A program made the translations under genes and the position numbers. From contig NW_022985560.1 in assembly GCF_010093815.1 (NCBI RefSeq), positions 245,501 through 309,500 on the forward strand: a DNA stretch of 64,000 nucleotides, read 5' to 3'. Positions 44,677-56,156 of this stretch are shown piece after piece. Within the stretch, counting starts at the first letter, position 1. The number at the start of each line of letters is the position of its first letter. This DNA is from Pseudovirgaria hyperparasitica (taxonomy: Eukaryota > Ascomycota > Dothideomycetes > Acrospermales > Acrospermaceae). The notes beneath the pieces were generated by a model. That model was given only the letters and a program-made list of their open reading frames with translations, did not search any database and was not told the origin of the DNA.

Positions 44677-46441
44677 CTGATGGTCGGAATGGGAAGCAGG
44701 ACAGAGTCAGAGATTGAGGCAGACGTGCTTCCAACATTGACGACGGGAAGAGGAAGCAGGGTTGGTCGGGGACAGACAGGATGCAGTGGACGGAGGTGGT
44801 GGAGTTGACGTCACGTGGAGAGCAGACAAGGGGAAGAGGGAAGTCGCCACGGGATCGGGAAGGAGGAAGGGTTGGAACAGAGGAAAGTGGGGCGGAGCTG
44901 CAGCCTGAGGCTAAATTTGCAACTTTGCAGACGTGGGACAGCAGCGGCGGCGGCACCAGGAACAGGAACGGGAACAGGAACAGGAGCCGGGAGTGTAGTG
45001 AAGCGAGACGACAACGAGGGACAAAGTGAATCAAGCGCGTAGACGAACGGGGACAGTAGATGGAGATTGAGACGAGCGTATGTTGGGCGCGCGCTGGATG
45101 AAGTCGAGTCGAGTCGAGTCGAGTCGAGTCGAGTCAAATGGAAGGGAGAGTGAAGAGGGCGGCTATCCAGAGGCTGGTCGGATGCGGCAGTCGAGTGATT
45201 TGGGGAGGAGGGAAGCCAGATGGAAGAAGCAGAGTATGAATGGCGAGGATGTGTTAAGAGGCAGCCGGTCGGGAGAGACGAAGAAGTGTGTTGTGTGGTT
45301 GATGGAAGCGGAAGGTGGTATGAATGGAGGAATGAGGATGGAAGTGGAGGAGGATTGGAGAGAGTGGACGAGGCGGGTTAGTGACAGTGGGTGGTGGTAA
45401 GGCGTGTAAGGTGTGTTTCAAGCCGGCGCGTGTGCGCGTGGATGGGTGTGGGTATGTGTGCCTCAGGCAGGATTGGGCGATATGGCAGCAAGCCAAGACG
45501 AAGTAGACGAGACGTATCGAATCGAGTGAAGATGGAGATGGAGATGAAGATGAGGATGAAGATGAGGATGAAGATGAGGATGAAGATGAAAGATGAGGAC
45601 GAGAATGAGAATGAGAATGAGAGAGGGCGAGAATGGATTGGTTGGTTGGCAGAGAATTGGGAGAATGGGTGTGGCAGTCTGTGGCGTGTGTGTGGACTGT
45701 GGACTGTGGACTGTGGACTGTGTGGAGGGGTGTGTGCATAGCCAAGGGTAGGCAGTAGATGGATGATGATTGGCTACAAGGGCTAGCGGGCGAGCTGCTA
45801 CGGGCCACCCGCACCGAAATAGCCTTTCTCGACAGCTTGACTTGTAGACTTTGACCTTCTCGAACAGCCGTGATTGGCCAGCGGATTGAAGATGTGCACG
45901 AAGAGAGAGCCAGGCAACAAGGCGACAGGGCGACGAGGCAACAATCCATCGACTGCGCTCGACTCAACCTACCAGTGACCACTAAAGATAAATGCATCGT
46001 CACCGTCAGCATCAAGTTGCTCTTCTTCGCATCTCGTGTCGCTGCGTCTGCACCAAGCTGCTGCTGCATGCCGTTGTATGCATCTGCCTACTACAGTGAT
46101 TAATTAGCTATACAGGACAGGCTACAGTAAGTATCGCCTACTTATTATTACTTATCAACCCTCCGACTCTCCCCCTGCCCGTGCTGGCTGCCACATCCAT
46201 GCATGCTACCACTAATTATATATCCTGCCGGGCTGGCCTGCGTTGATCTCAGCATGGGTGCGTATCTCTACTGTATTCTCTGCTTGTCTGCTTGGCCCCA
46301 CTACGCTGTCGACAATCAATTTTCACTCTGCCTGCCCTGCTTACCTTCTATCCTCTTGTCCCTTCAACTAATTACTTATTCTCTCTCGCTCTCTCTCTCT
46401 CTCTCCCTCTCTCTCCTTCCCTCTCGTGCGCGCGCGCCATC
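44677..46441. promoter_or_regulatory. Divergent snt1-dys1 intergenic region, purine-skewed and repeat-rich
   Basis: About 1.76 kb between divergent genes. From 44690 to about 45660 the plus strand is strongly purine-rich, so the snt1 leader would be pyrimidine-rich. Repeats include (GAGTC)n at about 45101-45135, GATGAG-type at about 45528-45598, and a GTGGACT repeat at about 45693-45721. A CT-rich tract at about 46380-46432 immediately precedes the deoxyhypusine synthase ATG. Confidence 0.6.
45101..45135 (+). repeat. (GAGTC)n pentanucleotide repeat
   Basis: About six to seven uninterrupted GAGTC units in the snt1 upstream region. Confidence 0.9.
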
Positions 46442-46650
46442 ATGGATCCTGCCACCGCCACAGATGCCGTCCTCAGGCCCTCCCATCCTGTCCCCGACAA
46501 TGCCCGCCCGGTCCGCGGCATCGAGTTCGACAATCTGCACCACAGACCCGTCACTGTCGATGATCTCGTTGCTGGCATGGCCGACATGGGCTTCCAGGCA
46601 AGCGCTGTAGGCGACGCCGTCAACATCATCAACGATATGGTAACAGTCCA

Positions 46651-46722
<72 letters not shown>

Positions 46723-47741
46723 CTTTCCACCTGCCCCCCACCGGACCTGACCAGCGCTCTCGATGCATGCAGCTAATGAATGCCCTGCCTTGCACAGCGA
46801 CGTTGGAGAGATGCAGACACGCGCGAATCCACCACCATCTTCCTTGGCTATACCTCGAATCTCATCTCGTCCGGGCTCCGGGAGACGCTGCGCTACCTGG
46901 TCCAGCACAAGCATGTCTCTGCCATTGTCACCACTGCCGGCGGCGTTGAAGAAGACTTTATCAAATGCCTGGCCCCGACCTACCTGGGCTCCTTTACCGC
47001 GCCGGGTGCTGCCCTTCGCGCCCAGGGGATGAACCGCATCGGCAACCTGTTTGTGCCCAACAGCAACTACTGCGCCTTTGAAGAGTGGGTGGTGCCGATC
47101 CTGGACCGGATGCTGGACGAGCAAGAGGCGGCACGACACGAGCCAGACCCGCTCGTCTGGACGCCCAGCAAGATCATCAGCCGGCTGGGCAGGGAGATCA
47201 ACGACGAGCGGTCCGTCTACTACTGGGCGTGGAAGAATGAGATTCCGGTCTTCTGCCCCGCCATCACGGACGGCAGCCTCGGCGACATGATGTTCTTCCA
47301 CACCTTCAAGTCGTCGCCCAACCAGCTCATCTGCGACAGCATTGGCGACATCAGGACGCTCAACACGCTCGCCATCAAGGCCAAGCGCGCCGGCATGATT
47401 GTGCTGGGAGGCGGGGTGGTGAAGCACCACATTGCCAACGCCTGCCTCTTCCGCAACGGCGCCGAGAGCGCCGTCTACATCAACACCGCCCAGGAGTTTG
47501 ACGGCAGCGACGCGGGTGCACGGCCCGACGAGGCGGTGAGCTGGGGCAAGATCAAGGCGGATGCGCAGAGCGTCAAGGTGCGTGCACACACTGCCCTCTT
47601 ATCGGCTGTTTTCGTGAGTATGCCAGTTTTGTGTGTGTGTGTGACTGACGGCAGCTTTTTATATAACAGGTGTATGCCGAGGCGACGGTGGTGTTTCCTC
47701 TGATTGTCGCAGCGACATTTGCCAAGGCGGCCACGGAGTGA
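46442..47741 (+). CDS. dys1: Deoxyhypusine synthase
   Basis: Three exons: 46442-46639, 46798-47577 and 47670-47741; 349 residues. The enzyme transfers the aminobutyl group of spermidine, using NAD, to one lysine of eIF5A, the first step of hypusine formation. Typical blocks are [84 protein letters not shown] and [19 protein letters not shown]. The catalytic Lys is Lys317 in [13 protein letters not shown]. The C-terminus [19 protein letters not shown] is in the last exon. Intron 1 (46640-46797) contains a (CA)n tract of about 69 bp close to its donor. GTAACA and GTGCGT are the donors. Confidence 0.96.
46652..46720 (+). repeat. (CA)n microsatellite in intron 1 of dys1
   Basis: About 34 uninterrupted CA dinucleotides starting 13 bp after the donor site. 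Confidence 0.97.
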
Positions 47742-49130
<1,389 letters not shown>

Positions 49131-51648
49131 ATGAGCGTTACCACCTCCCCGGCCACTCTTGATCCTCCACCGCTTCTCTTCCGCCAGCCTTCTCCTTCTC
49201 CATTCAACGCCGCTCCGCTCTCTCCAAACCCCTCCGCCCACTCCGCCGACTCCTCACACTCGCACTCGCACTCCGACTCACACTCCCTCTCCGCAGCAAA
49301 CATGGCTTCCTTGCCGCCGCCCCCCGACGATCACGACCACGATATCGACATGACAACCTCCACAACACTACCTCGCCAAGATGGTCAAAATCACGACAGG
49401 CAAGACGCTGACATGGCCGGTGCCGAGGACACGGCTGGCTCTCCTGTGCTGCCTGCAGACGACTCCACTAGCAGCGGTCATGCTGATTCTGACGACGAGT
49501 CGGAGGATACCATGCCCAACGAGGAGGAGGAGGAGGAGGAGGAGCAGGAGGACGAGGACGAGGAAGAGGAGGATGTCATGGACACCACTCCAGATCTCAC
49601 CCAGCTACACAACCTGCCCGCAGTCGTCGATGCTCATGCAGCCCACCATCCTCCTCCTCCTCCTCCTCCGACCATCAGTAGTATCGACGCTCAGACCCCA
49701 GCTTCCAATAATGTCCCTCCTGTTCGTGTCCCTTCCCCCCAACCACCACCCTCGGTCCCGCATCCTCCTCCCCCCGACGCTCATGTTGAGGATGTCGATG
49801 AGGCTGGAGACGACGACTTTTCCGACGAGGACCAGCTGCACTCCTGGCATCCCATACATGAAGACACCTCCGCCCCGGACGAGCGTGAATTACGCGATAT
49901 TGAGGCCCATCCGGAGCATTCGGCGCTTGAGCGTGAGTGCTTGCCCCCTTCTTTTTTTTTCCCAATCACTTTGCTGACTGTAGGATTGCCCCTCCATAGA
50001 TGAATACTGGGAGAAGAAGACGTTTACCGATCTCGATGATCCGGAATACATACCAGGTCCAACCGGCCGGATCGAATGGACTGTCCCCAAATACAATGGT
50101 TCCCGCGACTCGCCCAACAAAGAGCTGGTCATGCGCTCGCACGTCGTCCGCATCGGCGGCTACGATTGGCAAATCAAGTTCTATCCAAAGGGCAACGACA
50201 CCGATCATCTCAGCGTTTACATTGATTGCCTCACCGTCACCCACCGTGCCCCCGCCGCCGCCGCCGCCGCCGCCGCCAAGCAGCAGTCCAGAGATGGGTC
50301 GGCCAGCAAGCTCGACAGGCCGGCTGACGAGCTCGACAACACTGGCACCACCACCACGCTCGAGACTCAATTCACGCCCTTGCCCCTCTTGGACACACAG
50401 CCGCTGCCGAAGAGACCCAGTGTGGCGGCACAGGCCTCGGTCGTCGTCTACAATCCCAACGAGCCGCGCGTACACTGCTTCCGCTCGTGTGCTCACCGCT
50501 TCTGCCCCGACTCTGCCGACTGGGGCTGGACGCGATACCATCCCATCTACGAGATCCACCATCGTCTGCACGGCCAGCGCCAAGCCCTCCTCCGCAACGA
50601 CACCCTGTCCTTTACCGCCTACATCCGCATCGTCGACGACCACACCGGCTGCCTCTGGGAGCATGGCACCACAGACAACAGCTGGGACTCCTTTGCCATG
50701 ACCGGTCTGCAATCCCTGTACGTGCCACGTCAGACTCCGGGCGGGAACCTGGTCTCGGCCGTCTCGACATGGATCCTCCTGAAGCCGTTTAGAGACCTCA
50801 TCACCCGCCTGGTCGTCCCCGACCCGTCAAGCCCGATCCTCGACCACCCGAAGCCCTTCATCGTCGGCTTCCAGTATGTCCTCTACCGCATGCGCACCCA
50901 GGTCCAGCCCCGCATCGGGAAGATAAACATAGACTGGATCACGTGGGGCTTCCGCTTCTATGGCATCTACCATAAGCTGGAAAAGATGGATGTCATTGAG
51001 ATTTGGGAGGTGCTCCGCACGAAGATGGAGCAGGAACTGCGCGGCACCTGGGCCGAGAATGCGCTGACGGAGATATTTGGCGAGAGACGGCAGTATGCCG
51101 CGCCTGCGCCCGCGCCCACCTACAAGATTCCGGTAAAGGGGCTTCACAGCATACAGGAAGCCGTCGATGCGTCTGAAAACATGCTCTCCGACACCCAGGA
51201 GCTGCCCCAGGTACTGACCCTTGAGCTTGCCAGGCAGCAATTCGACGTGCCCACCCGCACCTGGAACAAGCTCACAAACGAGGTCACCTTGGACGAGTCG
51301 ATCGTGGTACGCGGAACGTCCTGGACCTTGTTTGGTCTTGTCGCCCATTCGGGTGACCCCCAGTCTGGCCTGTACAAGTCGGTCCTTCGTCCAAACGGCC
51401 CGGACGGGGGGAAATGGTACAGCTACCTGGACTCGCGCGAGGAGTACAAGGTCGTGTGTCTGACCAGAAGGCAAGCCCTCACCGCGCACGAGGGTTCACG
51501 CTCAAAGTCTCCGAATTCAACCGTGGCATATGCCGTCATCTATATCCGAAACGACATGACAGAGTCTGCCTTTTTCGCGCCCGAGATTGCGTGGAAAGCT
51601 CCCGCCTGGATGCCTCGCGAGTCCATGGTCGACTGCGGCGACATGGGT

Positions 51649-51679
<31 letters not shown>

Positions 51680-52190
51680 CGCCGCCACCGCCACTACCAC
51701 CACCAACACCGCCTGTCGGACAAGGAGGGGACGACTACTCCTCCTCTACTACTACTACTATCACCTCTCCCTCCCCCTCCTCTGTAGATGCTCCGTGCGC
51801 ACTCATGGCTGTCGATTCGCGTGTATTCTCACAACACGAGGGTCCCGGCTTCTTTGACCCCTACGATCCGAAATGGAGACCCGAATCCTCCGATCTGATC
51901 CACTCCATCCGCCTCAAGCCTTCCGACACCTGGAAGGTAATTGAATCGAAGCTGGCGTCCGTCTTTGGAGTACAGGACCCGCGGCAATGCAAGTTCTGGA
52001 TCATACGGGCGGGTTCGCGCGAAACCGAGCTGAGACCAAGTAGTACTGCCGCCATGCCCGATCACCTCGACGCGAGCGAGTCCTGGGTCCTGGGCAGATT
52101 GCTGGGCGATCCCATCAAGTACCAGTGGTGTATATGGGTCCACGTACTCAAACAGGAGGACCTCCCTCCACTGGCGCCGCCGCCGCCGTT

Positions 52191-52224
<34 letters not shown>

Positions 52225-53514
52225 ACAACACAAGGAACAGCAGCTTCCGCACAGATGGCTGCCGGAAATGCATTCAGCCGCGAGCGGACCATACCTCCGC
52301 CACCACTACCACCACCACCACCACAAGCACCACCACCACCTGCTGCAGGAGCTGCTGATGATGAGCTGATGGGAGACGACAGAGTCACGGTTGCGGAAGA
52401 CACGCCCATGCGTGAGCCCCTCCAGGACGGTCGAGAGAATAATGCCGCCGCCGTTGTTCCAGCTCCCGTGGCCGTGGAAATAATACATACCGGTAATGGT
52501 CAGACGGCAGAACTGATGGCTCCCGTCCGAGATGCGGACATGGCAGACGTCCTACTGGCCGTGGCCGTGCCTCCGTCACCCCCCCCTGCTGGGGCTATTC
52601 TCGGTAATGGCCCCCCCCGGGCGGATGATCCAATTGCTCCGACTGTCGTCCCGCACCCGCCCAACTCCGCCACGGAGGTCTACTTCTTCTTGAAGTTTTT
52701 TGATTATGAACACCAGCGTCTGGAGAGCCGCGGCTTCCATGCGGCGAGTAAATCTGCTCGTCTCGATACGGCCATCCTGAAGATTCTGGATCTGCCGCAC
52801 GATACCCCACTCAACATTGACGAGGAGGAAGACATTGTGACGGTAACGCCGCTGCGTGCCCGCCGCTCCTTTGAGCAGAACAAGGTCGATCGCCAGCGCA
52901 ACCGGCTTCCCATCCTCATCGCCTCACCCACCCTCACTGGCCCCCAGCGCATCGAGCTTGCCGCCCGCGGTGCCTTTTTCGACACACAAGCCCTGCTCCG
53001 TGCCCGGGCAAACGCGCGCAACTTTCCCGGCGTTGCCAACGGCCACTTTTCCTTTGCGCCCTTTGGCGGCGAGAGCTACGTTGGCGAGATCAAGCACCAC
53101 CACATGCACGGCCATGGCACGCGCGTCTACCACACCGGCAACTCGTATACCGGCGCCTTTGTGCTCAACCAGCGCCATGGCCACGGCGTCATGACCTTTC
53201 AGAACGGCGACACGTATACCGGCGAGTGGGCCGACGACCAGCAACACGGCCAGGGCACCTACATTGAAGCCAGCACAGGCAACACCTACGTCGGCGGCTG
53301 GCGGCACGACAAGAGGCACGGCGAGGGCGTCACGCACTGGAAGAGTGCGCAGGAGACGGAGAAGCTCTGTCGGATCTGCTGGGACGACGATGCCGAGGCG
53401 GCCTTTTACGACTGCGGGCACGTGGTGGCGTGTCTGCCGTGTGCCAGGCGGGTCGACGTGTGTCCCGTGTGTCGGAAGCGGGTGTTGAGCTGTATGAAGC
53501 TGTATTATGTCTAG
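49131..53514 (+). CDS. MATH / catalytically dead USP-like / MORN / RING protein
   Basis: Exon 1 is 49131-49932 and exon 2 starts at 50000. A second probable intron (51647-51787) is in frame; length is about 1,391 residues spliced, 1,438 unspliced. Residues 1-270 are Pro/Ser/acid-rich with an E/D run. A MATH domain (about 290-500) begins IEWTVPKYNGS and ends SFTAYIRIVDDHTGCLW...NSWDSFAMTGLQ. A USP7-like core follows: the Cys-box position (about 503-530) reads GGNLVSAVSTWILLKPFRDL with no Cys, and the His box reads HSGDPQSGLYKSVLRPNG (Leu for the catalytic His), then AYAVIYIRND. A HUBL-like stretch (DLIHSIRLKPSDTWKVIES) follows. MORN repeats (GESYVGEI, NSYTGAF, DTYTGEW, NTYVGGW) lie at about 53068-53340. 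A C-terminal RING has CRIC, YDCGHVVACLPC and CPVC. It is probably a ubiquitin-pathway adaptor or E3; relatives are annotated MATH-and-UCH-domain proteins. Confidence 0.8.
51645..51787 (+). other. Probable in-frame intron with (ACG)n repeat
   Basis: The span 51647-51787 starts GTACGA and ends TCTGTAG, is 141 bp and has no stop in the coding frame. Its translation would be a Thr run, then a Pro run, then Ser/Thr, unlike the conserved sequence on either side. Splicing gives DCGDM-DAPCALMAV. Confidence 0.55.
52184..52224 (+). repeat. (GTC)n encoding poly-Ser
   Basis: About 12 TCG/GTC units inside the MATH/RING gene encode a Ser run in a low-complexity linker. Confidence 0.9.
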
Positions 53515-53902
53515 TAGTCGAGGGCAAACCCGACGAGCCGTTGTACTGTACAATCCCACCCACACACCCAACAAACCTGTCTCTCCCTCGATCAGTCAGC
53601 TTTCCCCCTCCCCCCCGCCAATCTCTCGAAACCCTCTCTCTCTCTCTCCCTCTCGCTCCCTTGATAGCGTTCTTTGAAGTTGACCTCCTCTCGGGCTCTC
53701 CTGCTGTATGTACTTGTAGTAGTAGTAGTAGTAGTAGGAGTAGTAGTGCTGGTAGGAGTAGTAAGCGTTTTTTGGTCCCTTCTTTTTTTCTTTTTGAGGT
53801 TTTCCATCATGTGCTCATTCCTCTCCCCTCTCCCCTCTCTCCCCACTCTCCCTCTCCCAAATGGGCAGACTGCTATTATTACCTTTTTTTCCTTTTATTC
53901 TC

Positions 53903-53971
53903 ACGGTCTTGAGTCTTACGGTCTTGAGTCTTACGGTCTTGAGTCTTACGGTCTTGAGTCTTACGGTCTTG
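53903..53971 (+). repeat. 15-bp minisatellite (ACGGTCTTGAGTCTT)
   Basis: Four full perfect copies and a partial fifth, head to tail. No spacers, so it is not CRISPR-like. Confidence 0.95.
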
Positions 53972-54698
53972 AGGGGGGGCGGTTTGGGTCTTGGTATGGT
54001 TTCGGGGATGTTTTTGTTTTTTTGGGGAACTGAATACTCAGTTCCATGCCATGCCATGCCATGTCATACATAGCTAGACTGGAACTGAATATATGTGAAA
54101 TGACTGAGTGATTGAGTGATGAGGTGATTGAGTGATGAGGTGATGGAGTGGCCGAGTATGAATACACATACACATACACATACACGCACGGTGATGGTGA
54201 TGGTGATGGTGATGGTGATGGGGAGGTGTCTGACTGGCTGGTTGGCTGGCTAGTTGGCTAGGGGCTAGGGTAAATGGATAAATGGACAAGGGAGCTGGCT
54301 TTGAGATATTTGGGGGATATTTGGGGGATATATGGAGGATATATGGAGGATATATGGAGGGTATATGGAGGGTATATATATATATATGTATACATTTACC
54401 ATGGATTTGGGTATGAATGTAAGTGTGAGTGTGAGTGTGATCGTAAGCATGAGTATATGATGTCTACAATGTTCAGCCTCTCTCTCTCCCTTTCTGTAAA
54501 CTGTGAACTATGTACTGTGTGTACAGTCTAGTAATACAGACTGAAAGATTGATCGATCAAGGGAATGGGTAGGTAGGTATCAGACCCACCCACGATGATG
54601 GTCTTTTGATCTTTTGAAGTTTTTTTGGTGTTGTGAGTGACGCTTTCTGTCTCTCTCTTTATCTCTCTCCCTTCTCCTGACTCGTCTCCGTCCGTGTC

Positions 54699-54978
54699 TC
54701 TCTCTCTCTCCGTGTCTCTCTCTCTCTCCGTGTCTCTCTCTCTCTCCGTGTCTCTCTCTCTCTCCGTGTCTCTCTCTCTCTCCGTNNNNNNNNNNNNNNN
54801 NNNNNNNNNNNNNNNNNNNNNNNNNNNNNNNNNNNNNNNNNNNNNNNNNNNNNNNNNNNNNNNNNNNNNNNNNNNNNNNNCTCTCTCTCTCCGTGTCTCT
54901 CTCTCTCTCCGTGTCTCTCTCTCTCTCCGTGTCTCTCTCTCTCTCCGTGTCTCTCTCTCTCTCCGTGTCTCTCTCCGG
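54699..54978 (+). repeat. 16-bp minisatellite (TCTCTCTCTCTCCGTG) with assembly gap
   Basis: Perfect copies flank a run of 95 N at 54786-54880 on both sides. The repeat therefore probably continues through the gap and its true length is unknown. Confidence 0.95.
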
Positions 54979-55142
54979 TCAGTCAGGTCAGTCAAGCCAT
55001 GCCCATCGACGCCCCTTTCCCCACTTCCTCGGATCGATATTTACCAAGTCTCGTCTCATCTGCCTCATCTTATCTCATCTCATCCCGTCCCATCTCACGA
55101 ACGAGCATCATCAGCCCATTCAGTATAATCATCACCCACGAC

Positions 55143-55212
55143 GCTGACAACCACGACAACCACGACAACCACGACAACCACGACAACCACGATAACCATG
55201 ACGATAACCATG
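55143..55212 (+). repeat. 9-bp tandem repeat (CGACAACCA)
   Basis: About five near-perfect copies, then degenerate CGATAACCATGA copies. Confidence 0.9.
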
Positions 55213-56082
55213 ACGATACCACCACCAACACCAACACCACAACCACCAAGCCACCCCGCGAGAACCCAAGAACCAAAAAACACACAAACGTCGACATTGC
55301 GTTTCGAGTCTTGACCACCGGAGCCGGGCGGGAGAGTAACTAACGTCCATGCTCGCTCCTCCTCTTATATTCGTCCCGTCAGTCGTTCGGTAGGTCAGTT
55401 AGTTAGTCAGTTAGTCAGTAATTCAGTCAGTCAGCCAGTCAGCCAGCATTCACACATCCACAGACAAATCCACAGACAAATCCACAGACAAACTCATCTC
55501 CCAGCTAATAGATCTGGCATTTGAATACTAGCTAGCCAAATATCTGAGCTCCCCCCCCCCTCCTCCTCCTCCTCCTCCTCCGCCCTCGTTGCCTACCATA
55601 TGCATCATCATCATCATCATCATCATCACCATCACCACCACCACCACCACCACCACCACGCAACATGCGATTCGAGCCTGACGAACCTCAAGCTCATACT
55701 CAAGCTCAAGCTCACACCCACATCACCCCACGGAACAAACCCCCCCTTCGTCATGCTCCCTTTCGTTCTAAAAAGTAAAAAAAAAAACCCAATTCGCTCG
55801 AGGCGTGACCTACTCCCCATGCCCCCCCCTTCTAAACACATTAATGGGAATCTCCGCGAAGCATAATGGGTTTCGGACGCATATGAGCAGCTTGACGGCT
55901 GACTTTGGGTTGCGCCGCCAATCGGTGGTGTTGTACCGTTTTCGCTCCAGTGGTTTGGTCGGTGGCTGTGTATTAGGATTAGGGCGGTAATGTATTTATA
56001 TTAGCCAAGCTGGTCATTGAAGCGACCCTCCCGATTGTCAGGAAGCCAGGTCGACGGGATTCAAAGATATAGGTTCCGGTCC

Positions 56083-56109
56083 GGGTCCAGTCCAGTCCAG
56101 TCCAGTCCG
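56083..56109 (+). repeat. (CCAGT)n pentanucleotide repeat
   Basis: About five uninterrupted units, roughly 50 bp beyond the AP-2 mu stop codon. Confidence 0.85.
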
Positions 56110-56156
56110 GGACGGGACCGCGATGAATCGACTTGCTCTGACGCTGTAATTAATGC

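Larger units (their letters stand above)
53515..56156. other. 2.6-kb gene-free block of tandem repeats
   Basis: Between the RING-protein stop and the AP-2 mu last exon there is no supported gene. The block is a succession of simple and minisatellite repeats, some listed separately. Others are (TAG)n about 53716-53748, (GGTGAT)n about 54190-54220, a roughly 12-bp GGAGGATATATG repeat about 54302-54375, (CACAGACAAATC)3 about 55459-55492, (TCC)n about 55560-55582, and (CAT)n then (CAC)n about 55600-55660. Confidence 0.75.

Noticed and set aside
51645-51720. Poly-Thr/Pro tract as a functional linker of the MATH/RING protein
   Set aside because: Consensus splice borders exactly enclose it and the flanks join smoothly, so an intron is the better reading, though not proven.
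53903-53971. Possible CRISPR-like array
   Set aside because: Head-to-tail repeats without spacers in a eukaryotic genome; a simple minisatellite.
54528-55128. ORFs with repeating Ser-Leu-Ser-Val or Arg-Glu units across an N run
   Set aside because: Translations of the 16-bp minisatellite; the run of N makes any frame across it meaningless.
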